47,411 bases of DNA from positions 80,232 through 127,642 of the forward strand of contig JAUCGA010000002.1 in NCBI GenBank assembly GCA_030377865.1. The letters are read 5' to 3'. Below, one piece after another: positions 33,284 through 42,143 of the stretch; positions within the stretch are counted from its first letter, which is position 1, and each line of letters starts with the position of its first letter. The position numbers were made by a program, and so were the translations under genes. The notes under the pieces are model-generated. The model ran no database searches. It worked only from the letters and a program-made list of their open reading frames with translations, and had not been told where the DNA came from. Source of the DNA: Anaerolineales bacterium HSG25 (GTDB taxonomy: Bacteria; Chloroflexota; Anaerolineae; 4572-78; J111).

Positions 33284-34315
33284 AGGGTAAACATTACCCT
33301 CCAACTCTTTCTTAATTTCGTTGATATTTTCTTGAGTGACGAGAAGGGTTGGCACAGAAATCTCTTTTGGTGGATTTTCACCGTTTAGATAGTCCCAAGT
33401 AGCATTAAAGGCTTCCCGTCCCATACGAATGGGCTGTTGTACGGCTAAAGCAAGCAATTTGCCATCTTTAACGGCCTGGAGGGTCTCAGGTGTTCCATCA
33501 AAGCCAACGTGTAATATTTCGGGAATTTTGCCTTCCTGTTCTAAGGCTTGTATAGCACCCAACGTGGCTTCGTTATGTTCGCTAAACAAGGCGCGTAGAT
33601 TAGGCTGGTTGGCTAGTAGTTCTTCAACAAAAAGCAGTGACTCGGCTTGGGTATAATCTTGGCTTTCTAAGATACTCACCACTGGGCTACCGATAGTGAT
33701 CATGGCATCCTTAAATCCTTCGGTTCGATCTCGACCATTTTGCCGAGCTAATGAGATGGTGATTAGCGCAGAGTCATCAGCTTGCCAACCCTTTTGTTGC
33801 ATTACCTGAGCTAAATATTCACCGACATCTTTAGAACCTTTATAGTTGTCTGTGATGACAAAAGAAACATAACGGTCTGATTTTGCGCCAATATCGCAGA
33901 TAATTACGGGTATTTCGGCTTTTTCAGCAGATTCTAAAACCTCAACCGCAGAGGTACTATCCACGGGGGACAGGATAATTGCCTTGACGTTTTGGTTGAT
34001 TGCCTCTTGGACATTTTGTAACTGGACGTTAGCTTTCTGGCGAGAATCTAAGTCAATGACCGTCATATCGGCTTTCGCCGCGCTCTCATGAATGCCAAGC
34101 GAAACATTCCGCCAAAAGGGAAGTCGCAATGAAGGACTCAGGTAAGCAATTTTTACCGTATCCGTATCAGGCGTTTCTATCGTTGGTGTAGGCACAGTTT
34201 CAGTCGTCGCAGTGGGTATTGGCGTTGGCATGGGCGTTGCGGTTTGACAGCCAGATACCAATACAAAAATGACGAATAGTAGAACAATAATGTTAGTACG
34301 TGCAAAAGTTTTCAT
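33275..34315 (-). CDS. Sugar-type periplasmic binding lipoprotein (Peripla_BP_4 family)
   Basis: 346 residues: a signal sequence with lipobox LVSGC (Cys23), a Pro/Thr-rich linker (TPMPTPIPTATTE) and then a two-lobed substrate-binding fold of the ribose/galactose type. Recognisable parts are KIAYLSPSLRLPFWR, AIILSPVDS, IPVIICDIG and ILHVGFDGTPETLQAV. The family binds sugars or autoinducer-like ligands. No ABC permease or ATPase gene is adjacent. Instead a membrane hybrid kinase (35022) diverges from it, so it may present a ligand to that kinase, as LuxP-LuxQ or TorT-TorS do. The stop codon is within a repeat element (R3), so the original C-terminus may have been slightly altered. No good ribosome-binding site is visible. 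Confidence 0.92.
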   Translation of the reverse strand: MKTFARTNIIVLLFVIFVLVSGCQTATPMPTPIPTATTETVPTPTIETPDTDTVKIAYLSPSLRLPFWRNVSLGIHESAAKADMTVIDLDSRQKANVQLQNVQEAINQNVKAIILSPVDSTSAVEVLESAEKAEIPVIICDIGAKSDRYVSFVITDNYKGSKDVGEYLAQVMQQKGWQADDSALITISLARQNGRDRTEGFKDAMITIGSPVVSILESQDYTQAESLLFVEELLANQPNLRALFSEHNEATLGAIQALEQEGKIPEILHVGFDGTPETLQAVKDGKLLALAVQQPIRMGREAFNATWDYLNGENPPKEISVPTLLVTQENINEIKKELEGNVYPKE

Positions 34316-34847
34316 AGTTATTTCAGAAGTTTATCATTTCAACATGACTAAAACAATATCTGACAGGATTAACAGAATGGACAGGATTAAAGGCAAAAAA
34401 TCCTGTTAATCTTGTTAATTCTGTCGAAAAATACTTTTGATCTTGTCAACATGTCAGGTCATGAATGAAACGATATACTCTTGGTTATTTTCCCTCAATC
34501 TGTATTTACAGACTTACTACCCGACAAAAATTTTTAGCCTGAACTAAGTAACACAGAGGTTCACAGAGGGACACAGAGTTTTTAAAAAAGAGAATTATTT
34601 TTTCTCCGTGAATCTCTGTGCATCTCCGTGAACCTCTGTGTTACCGTTTTTAGCCTTTCCTAAGGCAGACGGAAGAAATAAAACATCCCAATTGAGGAGT
34701 CAGCACCCGCGGTGCGGCACGACGTGCCTACTCCACGGGACAATTATTTTTTTCCACGTGCCTAAACCAATCTGTCGGATACTAAGTTTACAGACAGTAT
34801 AACGTGAATTAATTTATTTATAAAATCTTAGGAATAAGAATAGAATA
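34316..34847. other. Gene-free intergenic region with inverted repeats
   Basis: The region between divergent genes holds an inverted repeat of ACAGGATTAA type (34362-34425) and a long CACAGAGG/CCTCTGTG repeat (GTAACACAGAGG at about 34548 against CCTCTGTGTTAC at about 34633-34644). It also holds a CGCGGTGCGGCACGACGTGCC stretch near 34709. Promoters for both flanking genes should lie here, but none is clear. Confidence 0.6.
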
Positions 34848-34997
34848 TGTAGTGGTCAGCTTGATGTTGAAAAAGATCATGTCACCCTGAGCATTTTTTG
34901 CGAAGGGTCTCTCTTACCCGAATTTAGGTAGATTCGGGTGGATACTTCGCCTTCGGCTCAGTATGACATGGTTTTCAACATCATCCTGACCACCACA
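34848..34997. mobile_element. 150-bp palindromic element between 15-bp direct repeats
   Basis: GTGGTCAG and CTGACCAC ends and inner pairs (GATGTTGAAAA / TTTTCAACATC, ATGTCACCCTGAGC / GCTCAGTATGACAT) form a long imperfect palindrome. AATAAGAATAGAATA occurs directly on both sides (34833-34847, 34998-35012). It lies just upstream of the kinase start. Confidence 0.78.
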
Positions 34998-35021
34998 AAT
35001 AAGAATAGAATAGAGCAACTT

Positions 35022-37853
35022 ATGAAAATAACATTACGCCAGAGGATATTAACAACCGCCCTATTGCTCACTCTGATAACCACACTGTCCATGTCTGGGA
35101 CATACTATTACTTGTTGGTCAGAGAAATCCGTGAATTTGCCAGCAGGCAAATCACTATCGCTCTTGAAATTACTTTTGGTGATCTTGTGTCACAGGCAGA
35201 ACAGGCCAATCAGAAGACGGAAATATTTAGTCGTGACAAACTGGCATTACCAATATATCTGAACTATTTATCTCAGGAGCAATTTATCCAAGCGGATGAA
35301 GAACAGCAAAAGTGGGTTCATTTTCAAGAGACTTTATCCTACCTTAGTGATATTTCTCAGGAAATTAATGATTTTGCCGTATCACTCAAGGCTACTCAGA
35401 TTATTGTTTATGACCGAGAGGGGCAAATCCTCTCACTTTACCAGCGCACTGAGGATCAAGATATATTGGGGATATACCTACACCAAGCACATGGTGGGAC
35501 ATTTGTTCCTCTACACACCAACGAGGAAATGGCTGCAATTTGGATTTGGCAAAAGCTTGAGGATGTCACTCAATCGAGTCTGCCGCTTGGCATACAAACA
35601 AAATATCCGGCTGAAATACCAACTCAGGCGACGGCTATTTTGACGACACTTGACCAGACTGTTACAACCAAGCTAATTTTACCAATTTTCCGTAACGAAC
35701 TGTTTCAAGGTTTTGTAGTTATTTGTTTGGACATCTCGCAAAACGACGTGGATAGTTACGCGATATATAGCCAAACGGAGGTGAATGTTTTTGCCGGAAC
35801 GACACAAATGGTTGGCTCATTGCCTGAGTATCAGACTTTATCCACCAATCAGTCTGTCTCGGTTCATTACTTGGATTTGTTACAGTTTCGAGATAGGCCG
35901 CCAATTCATTTTTTTGATATGAGCTTGGATGACCAAAAATATTACCAAGGACAGATTCGATTTGGTCAGGAAAATACCTCTGCTGGTACAATTGCGGCTA
36001 TTGTCTCGCAACAGGCTGAAAGACAAAAGATTTACGAGCTTATCTATTTGGTTATCATGGTGACAGTTATTTTGGGCAGTTTGGTTGCTGTTGTGGCCTA
36101 TTTTTTAAGTATTCGGATCATCCATCCGCTTAAGTTATTGGAGCAATCTGTAGAGCAGTTTGGCAGAGACAATATTGTTGTGGATATGCCTATTGATTCT
36201 GAGGATGAAATTGGTAACTTGGCGCGTGCATTTAGCACTATGACTCGCCAACTTACCAAAAGTTTTGAGCAACTGGATGCCCAAATTAAACAGACTCAAC
36301 AAGAAGTCAAAGAACGTCGGCAGGCTGAAGATGCACTTCGGCAATTTACTGAGGAGCTTGAACAGTTGGTTATTGAGCGCACTCAGGAATTGACCGAAGC
36401 CAATGAAACCGCCTTAGAAGCCCAACGCGCCGCCGAAACCGCCAATCAAGCCAAAAGTGCTTTTTTGGCTAATATGAGCCATGAGTTACGCACCCCACTC
36501 AATGGCGTTTTAGGCTATGCCCAAATCCTCAAGCGTGACCCGATAACCACACCCAAACAGCAACATGGTCTCAACGTAATTGAGCAAAGCGGTAATCATC
36601 TGTTGTCTCTGATTAACGATGTGCTTGATCTGGCTAAAGTCGAATCGGGCAAAATAGAACTGTATGAGACAGATTTTAATTTATCCTCATTACTAATTGA
36701 GGTTAGTGAAATCATCAAGATTCGAGCCGAACGCAAAGACGTTAGCTTTTATTTAGAATCTGCGGATGATTTACCAAAAGATCTGTTTGGCGATGAACGA
36801 CGCTTACGGCAGATATTATTGAACTTATTGGGCAATGCGGTTAAGTTTACGGATCAGGGGAGTGTCACTCTTAGAATTTTAGATTGTCGATTGCCGATTG
36901 CCGATTTAAAAAATCCAAAATCCAAAATCCGTTTTTCAATAGAGGATACTGGGGTTGGTATCTCTGAGGAAGATATTGAGACTATTTTTAACCCCTTTGA
37001 ACAGGTTGGCGAGCAAAAGCGGCAAGCTAAGGGGACAGGTTTAGGATTAGCTGTCAGCCAGAATTTAGTAGAATTGATGGGCGGACAGTTGTTTGTTAGC
37101 AGTCAACTTGATGTAGGGACACAATTTTGGTTTGAGTTAGCTTTGCCGATTGTAGATCACCATCGTGTCGCTCAAGTCAGCCGACAAGCAATTATTGGCA
37201 TAGAAGGCGAGCCTCCCAAAATATTGGTCGTGGATGATAATTTGAACAATCAAGCGGTTCTGGTTGATTTATTGTCTCCATTGGGCTTTATAATTAAACA
37301 GGCTAACGATGGACATGAAGGATTAGACATAGCTACCCAATGGCAACCGGATGCGATTATTACCGATTTAAGTTCAGTACGTAGCCTGAGCGAAGTCGAA
37401 GGGATGGATGGTTTTGAACTGATTCGCCAATTGCGCCAATCTCCGATATTGAAAGAAAAGGTTATCATTGCCTGTTCAGCCAGCGTCTATGAGGCAGACC
37501 AAAAAAGGAGTTTGGATATTGGTAGTAACGCTTTTTCGCCCAAACCAATCCAAGCCGAAACGCTTCTTGAGCAGTTGCAACAGTTTCTTAATCTAACTTG
37601 GCTGTATGGGGACAACATCCAAGAAACTGTTGAAGAGGAAATTTCTCAAATTATAGTATTGCCCCCAATCGCTGAATTAGAAAAACTCTATGAGTTATCG
37701 CTAATGGGTGATATTGATGATGTTGAAAAAGAAATAACTATTTTAGCGACCTCAGATGTAACCTTAAAACCTTTTGTCGCCAAAATACGCACTTTTTTTA
37801 AAGAGTATCAAGTCGATGAATTGATTGAATGGCTTGAAGGAGAGATGGCATAG
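35022..37853 (+). CDS. Membrane hybrid histidine kinase with periplasmic sensor and HAMP
   Basis: 943 residues. It has TM1 (about 7-32, ILTTALLLTLITTLS), a periplasmic sensor of about 300 residues, TM2 (about 340-365, LVIMVTVILGSLVAVVAYF), HAMP and a coiled coil. HisKA (His487), HATPase (GTGLGLAVS), a receiver (Asp782) and a helical tail (LPPIAELEKLYEL) without HPt histidine follow. ATG 35022 is used; the longer frame from GTG 34938 merely translates the upstream element. Two repeat inserts stand out: an R7 array in the HATPase loop (36873-36931) and an R4-like insert immediately after the phospho-acceptor Asp (37368-37403). The receiver may therefore be impaired. Divergence from the binding-protein gene suggests a ligand-binding partner. 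The kinase at 37993 follows after 139 bp. Confidence 0.92.
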   Translation: MKITLRQRILTTALLLTLITTLSMSGTYYYLLVREIREFASRQITIALEITFGDLVSQAEQANQKTEIFSRDKLALPIYLNYLSQEQFIQADEEQQKWVHFQETLSYLSDISQEINDFAVSLKATQIIVYDREGQILSLYQRTEDQDILGIYLHQAHGGTFVPLHTNEEMAAIWIWQKLEDVTQSSLPLGIQTKYPAEIPTQATAILTTLDQTVTTKLILPIFRNELFQGFVVICLDISQNDVDSYAIYSQTEVNVFAGTTQMVGSLPEYQTLSTNQSVSVHYLDLLQFRDRPPIHFFDMSLDDQKYYQGQIRFGQENTSAGTIAAIVSQQAERQKIYELIYLVIMVTVILGSLVAVVAYFLSIRIIHPLKLLEQSVEQFGRDNIVVDMPIDSEDEIGNLARAFSTMTRQLTKSFEQLDAQIKQTQQEVKERRQAEDALRQFTEELEQLVIERTQELTEANETALEAQRAAETANQAKSAFLANMSHELRTPLNGVLGYAQILKRDPITTPKQQHGLNVIEQSGNHLLSLINDVLDLAKVESGKIELYETDFNLSSLLIEVSEIIKIRAERKDVSFYLESADDLPKDLFGDERRLRQILLNLLGNAVKFTDQGSVTLRILDCRLPIADLKNPKSKIRFSIEDTGVGISEEDIETIFNPFEQVGEQKRQAKGTGLGLAVSQNLVELMGGQLFVSSQLDVGTQFWFELALPIVDHHRVAQVSRQAIIGIEGEPPKILVVDDNLNNQAVLVDLLSPLGFIIKQANDGHEGLDIATQWQPDAIITDLSSVRSLSEVEGMDGFELIRQLRQSPILKEKVIIACSASVYEADQKRSLDIGSNAFSPKPIQAETLLEQLQQFLNLTWLYGDNIQETVEEEISQIIVLPPIAELEKLYELSLMGDIDDVEKEITILATSDVTLKPFVAKIRTFFKEYQVDELIEWLEGEMA
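36873..36931 (+). repeat. In-frame R7 repeat in HATPase loop
   Basis: AGATTGTCGATTGCCGATTG and an inverted CCAAAATCCAAAATCC arm encode DCRLPIADLKNPKSK between VTLRI and IRFSIEDTG. The intergenic relatives are at 19296 and 29160. Confidence 0.85.
37368..37403 (+). repeat. In-frame repeat next to receiver phospho-acceptor
   Basis: AGTTCAGTACGTAGCCTGAG followed by CGAAGTCGAAGGG replaces the usual VMPE after ITDL with SSVRSLSEVEG, directly behind Asp782. CCTGAGCGAAGTCGAAGG is typical of dispersed bacterial repeats. Confidence 0.8.
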
Positions 37854-37858
37854 TTATC

Positions 37859-37972
37859 CCGCCTCGTTCCCAAACTGAGTCCCACCTCGTTCCCTCCCGC
37901 CTCGTTCCCAAACTGAGTTTGGGAACGAGATGGAGAACGAGATGGAAAACTGAGTTTGGGAACGAGGCGGGT
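37859..37972. repeat. Intergenic CTCGTTCCCAAACTGAG inverted repeats
   Basis: Several copies of CTCGTTCCC and GGGAACGAG in both orientations form a long hairpin between the two kinases, ending shortly before the AAGGAG ribosome-binding site of the next gene. Confidence 0.75.
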
Positions 37973-37992
37973 GTTGAAGGAGAAACGAGATA

Positions 37993-40900
37993 ATGACAAA
38001 TAAAGTTTTAATTGTTGATGATGAACCAAAAAATTTAGATGTGCTACATACCTGTCTGCGTGAAGCCGACTTTAAAGTGGTGACAGCTAAAAGTGGCGAA
38101 GCGGCTCTCAAACGAATTGCTTATGCCAAACCTGATATTATTCTGTTGGATATAAACATGCCCGGTATTGATGGCTATGAAACATGCCGCAGATTGAAAA
38201 ATAATGAGCTGTCCAAAGACACGCCCGTTATTTTTGTCACCGCCGAAACTGAAACGGTTGATAAAATTAGAGGGCTTGAAATGGGTGCGGTTGATTACAT
38301 TACTAAACCTTTCCAACCAGAGGAGGTTGTGGCTCGGGTTGAAAAACATCTGACTATCCGTAACTTGCAAAAACAGCTTGAGGAACAAAATACACAACTT
38401 CAGCAAGAGATTGTCGAACGCAAGCGGACGGAGGAGGCGCTCTCAAAAACCCTGGAAAACTTACAACAAGCCGAGGAAGAACTGCAAGCTCAAAATGAAG
38501 AACTGCAAGCTCAAAATGAAGAACTTGTTATGATTCAAACACAACTCGAAACATCTCGTCAGGATTATATTGATCTCTATGACTTTGCTCCTGTCGGCTA
38601 CTGCACTTTTGATGAAAAGGGGATAGTACTGGCAGCCAACCTGACTGCCGCTCGGCAAATGGGTCTTGAAAGAGAGACACTCAGCGGGAACAGTTTTTAT
38701 CGTTATGTTGCCAAACCAGACCATGATACGCTTTTTCTCCATCTGCGCCGACTTTTTCAGACACACACCCGGCAAATTTGCGAAATCAGGCTGGTAAAGA
38801 AGGATGGTTCACGGTTCTATGTGCAACTGGAAAGTGTTCTTATTCAGAAAGATAAAGAGCATTTCAGCCAATGCTGGACAGCCATAAGTGACATCACCGA
38901 GCGCAAGCAGGCGGAGGAGGCGTTGTGGGAAAGCGAGGAAAGACTAACCACTTTTATGAATTCGGCGACTGAGAGTTTTGGTATTTACGATTCAGAATTC
39001 AACCTTGTCGAGATCAACAAAGCTGGCTTGGCCTGGTGGCCGATTGGGACCAAAAAAGAGGATTTGATAGGGAAAAATATTTTGGAATTGGCACCGAATC
39101 TCAAGGGAACAGGCAGATACGACCAGTATATGGATGTTATCAGGACCGGAAAACCCTTGTATTTAATGGATGTTATTCCGCACCCTAAATTTGGGACTAT
39201 ACACTTGGAGGTCAGAGCCTTCAAAACAGGTGATGGCTTGGGTATGATTACCGTAGACATCACCGAGCGCAAACAAATTGAGAAGGCGCTTCAGCAGAAG
39301 ACGCATGATCTTGGCGAACGAGTTAAGGAATTAAATTGTTTTTATGGCATTGCCCGCCTCGTAGAGGAACACGGTAGTTCATTGGAAGAAATTTTGCAGG
39401 GCACGGTTGAACTTATCCCAGCTTCCTTGCAATACCCGGAGCTTACATGTGCCCGAATCACCCTAAACGGTCAACAGTTTAAAACGGAAACTTTTATAAA
39501 AAGCGACTGGAAGCAAACCAGCGACATCATCGTACAAGGCGAACAGGTTGGTAAATTAGAAATCTGTCTGATGGAAAAACCGGTAAGCGATGAGGTCCCT
39601 TTCCTGAGAGAAGAGAAACGTCTGATCAACGCAATTACCGAACGACTGGGTAGAGTTATCGAGCGCAAGCAGGCGGAGAAGGCGTTGCGGGAGAGTGAGG
39701 AGCGTTTTCGCAAGATTTTTGAGGATGGGCCACTTGGTATGGTTCTCGTTGACCGGAACTTTCATTATCTCTCTGTTAATACCGCATTTTACCGCATGTT
39801 GGGATATACGTCCCAGGAACTTTTTTCGCTCACATTTCCAGAGATTACGCATCCAGAGCATCGTGGGACAGACATTGAGCATACCAAAAAACTGTTCAGC
39901 GGAGAGATCTCGGTTTATCGAACTGAGAAACGTTACCTCAAGAAGAACAATGAGATTCTGTGGGGGTCTTTGACTGTATCAGTCGTTCGTGACGAGAACG
40001 GAGCATTTCTCCATTATATAGCGATGATTGAAGACATCACCAAGCGCAAGCAGGCAGAGGAGGCGTTGAAACAAAAGCTCGTGTTCGAAAGGACTGTGAA
40101 ACGCGTATCGGCTCGATTTGTAGGTATCTTCAACCTTGACGAGGCGATTGACGCATCCCTCGCCGATATAGCGAATATGATAGACCACCAATCACACGAG
40201 GAAATGGTTGGCTTAACCAGACTGAGTGGAGCGGGGCGGGTTTATCTGTTTTTCCTCCGTGATGGGGGCGACACTCTGGACAACACCCATGAGTGGTGTG
40301 CTGAAGGAGTTGCCCCCCAAATCCACAACTTGCAAGGGCTTCCTGCCAACATGCTTCCCTGGTGGATGGCAATGCTCTGGGCAGGCGAGATGATCCACAT
40401 TGCGGACGTTTCAGCCATGCCTGAAGAAGCATGCGCCGAGCAAGAGATTCTAGAAAGTCAGGACATCAAGTCGCTGTTGGTACTGCCTTTGCATGTTAGA
40501 GGGGAATTGGCAGGATTCATTGGGTTGGACAACATCGCGGAGACCGGACTGTGGAGCGCGGATGCCCTTTCGCTGTTACGCGTGGTCGCGCAAATCTTTG
40601 GAAACGCTCTTGAGCGTAAGCAAGCAGAAGAAGAACTTCTAAAAGCCAAAGAAGCCGCCGAAGCCGCTAATCAAGCAAAAAGCAATTTTCTGGCGAACAT
40701 GAGCCACGAACTTCGCACCCCGCTCAACGCCATTTTGGGCTTTGCCCAACTGTTAAATCATAGCTCAAATCTCAACAATGAAGAACAGAAAAATCTGGCA
40801 ATCATCTATCGTAGCGGGGAACATCTGCTGAACTTGATTAATGATGTACTGGACATGTCGAAGGTTGAGGCCGGACGTACTGTTCTTAATGAAGAAGAGT

Positions 40901-42141
40901 TTGACCTGCACCACTTGCTTGATGATGTGGAAAATATGTTTCGTCTGAAAGTTGATAAAAAGGGGCTACAACTGGTTTTTGAATATGATGCCGATGTTCC
41001 CAAATATGTGCAGGCAGATGAAGGTAAATTGCGACAGGTGCTACTGAATTTATTCAGCAATGCCCTCAAGTTCACACCGGCAGGCGGTATCTCGGTGCGG
41101 GTCAGATGTTTAGAAGAGAACGGACAGGTTTCTAAAACCTTTAGGGTCTCTGAGCATGAAACTTTGGGGAAGATTGCTCAGATTGTTCTTCTATTTGAAA
41201 TCGAAGATACGGGTCAGGGTATCGCGCTTGATGAACTGGATAGCTTGTTCGAGGCATTTGTCCAGACCAAAATGGGACGAAAATCACAGGAGGGAACTGG
41301 TCTGGGATTATCCATCAGCCAGAAATTCGTGCAGATGATGGGTGGCGATATTAGCGTTGAAAGCGAGGTCGGCAAAGGCTCTGTTTTCCGATTCCAGATT
41401 CAGGCGGAAGCGGTAGAGGGCGTGAAAATCAAAACTGCACAGCCAGCGAGACGGGTCATCGCCTTAGAGCCGAATCAGCATTACCGAATATTGCTTGTTG
41501 ATGATAAAGAGAGCAACCGCTTGCTACTGCTCAAAATGTTGACCTTGCCGGGCTTTGAACTCCGTGAGGCAAAAAACGGTCAAGATGCGGTGGATATTTG
41601 GGCAGAGTGGAATCCTCATCTAATCCTCATGGATATGCGGATGCCACTCATGGACGGTTATGAAGCGACAAAGATAATTAAGGATGATAAAGAATCCAAA
41701 ATCGAAAATACCCAAAGAGCACAACGTCCAAAATCGAAAATCATAGCCGTGACAGCCAGTGTATTTGAAGAGGAACAGATTGCCATGATGTCCGCAGTCT
41801 GCGATGATTTTATCCGCAAGCCATTTAAGGAGGCGGAGATATTTGAGGTGATACAGCGACATATAGGGGTGCGGTATTTGTATCAAAAAGATGTGAATCC
41901 CCATGTTCCAGAACACTCTGAAAAGGCAAGGGGTGATGACCTAACGGCTGAGAATCTGGCTACCTTACCCCCAGAATTACTGACCCGTTTTAAGACGGCC
42001 ATTAACCGCGCCGATATAGAGATGGTAGAAAGTATCATCAACGAGATTCGTTTGAGTAATGTTGGTTTGGCAGATAAGTTGATGGAACTAGCGACCATGT
42101 TTGAATATGATGTAATTGCAGATTTAATTCAGGAGGCTTGA
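37993..42141 (+). CDS. REC - PAS/GAF - hybrid histidine kinase - REC
   Basis: A cytosolic kinase of 1382 residues. A receiver (phospho-acceptor Asp53) is followed by a coiled coil with an ELQAQNE repeat and PAS at about 183-303 and 315-426. An unrecognised GAF-like region at about 436-556, PAS at about 570-689 and GAF at about 696-876 come next. HisKA (His905), HATPase (GTGLGLSIS), a receiver (MDMRMPLMDG) and the helical tail without HPt histidine complete it. Foreign sequence is present in the HATPase loop (about 41107-41180) and the receiver loop (about 41690-41742). AAGGAG is ten bases before the ATG. The last codons contain AGGAGG, the ribosome-binding site of the REC-PAS-GGDEF gene starting two bases after the stop, so the two are probably translationally coupled and functionally linked. 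Confidence 0.93.
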   Translation: MTNKVLIVDDEPKNLDVLHTCLREADFKVVTAKSGEAALKRIAYAKPDIILLDINMPGIDGYETCRRLKNNELSKDTPVIFVTAETETVDKIRGLEMGAVDYITKPFQPEEVVARVEKHLTIRNLQKQLEEQNTQLQQEIVERKRTEEALSKTLENLQQAEEELQAQNEELQAQNEELVMIQTQLETSRQDYIDLYDFAPVGYCTFDEKGIVLAANLTAARQMGLERETLSGNSFYRYVAKPDHDTLFLHLRRLFQTHTRQICEIRLVKKDGSRFYVQLESVLIQKDKEHFSQCWTAISDITERKQAEEALWESEERLTTFMNSATESFGIYDSEFNLVEINKAGLAWWPIGTKKEDLIGKNILELAPNLKGTGRYDQYMDVIRTGKPLYLMDVIPHPKFGTIHLEVRAFKTGDGLGMITVDITERKQIEKALQQKTHDLGERVKELNCFYGIARLVEEHGSSLEEILQGTVELIPASLQYPELTCARITLNGQQFKTETFIKSDWKQTSDIIVQGEQVGKLEICLMEKPVSDEVPFLREEKRLINAITERLGRVIERKQAEKALRESEERFRKIFEDGPLGMVLVDRNFHYLSVNTAFYRMLGYTSQELFSLTFPEITHPEHRGTDIEHTKKLFSGEISVYRTEKRYLKKNNEILWGSLTVSVVRDENGAFLHYIAMIEDITKRKQAEEALKQKLVFERTVKRVSARFVGIFNLDEAIDASLADIANMIDHQSHEEMVGLTRLSGAGRVYLFFLRDGGDTLDNTHEWCAEGVAPQIHNLQGLPANMLPWWMAMLWAGEMIHIADVSAMPEEACAEQEILESQDIKSLLVLPLHVRGELAGFIGLDNIAETGLWSADALSLLRVVAQIFGNALERKQAEEELLKAKEAAEAANQAKSNFLANMSHELRTPLNAILGFAQLLNHSSNLNNEEQKNLAIIYRSGEHLLNLINDVLDMSKVEAGRTVLNEEEFDLHHLLDDVENMFRLKVDKKGLQLVFEYDADVPKYVQADEGKLRQVLLNLFSNALKFTPAGGISVRVRCLEENGQVSKTFRVSEHETLGKIAQIVLLFEIEDTGQGIALDELDSLFEAFVQTKMGRKSQEGTGLGLSISQKFVQMMGGDISVESEVGKGSVFRFQIQAEAVEGVKIKTAQPARRVIALEPNQHYRILLVDDKESNRLLLLKMLTLPGFELREAKNGQDAVDIWAEWNPHLILMDMRMPLMDGYEATKIIKDDKESKIENTQRAQRPKSKIIAVTASVFEEEQIAMMSAVCDDFIRKPFKEAEIFEVIQRHIGVRYLYQKDVNPHVPEHSEKARGDDLTAENLATLPPELLTRFKTAINRADIEMVESIINEIRLSNVGLADKLMELATMFEYDVIADLIQEA
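38478..38522 (+). repeat. 18-bp tandem repeat in coiled-coil linker
   Basis: GAACTGCAAGCTCAAAAT is repeated twice and starts a third time, encoding ELQAQNE repeats. Length changes here would shift coiled-coil phase between receiver and PAS. Confidence 0.75.
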
Positions 42142-42143
42142 TT

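Noticed and set aside
34938..35021. GTG start for the membrane kinase at 35022
   Set aside because: The added codons are the right arm of a palindromic element, and TM1 follows directly after ATG 35022.
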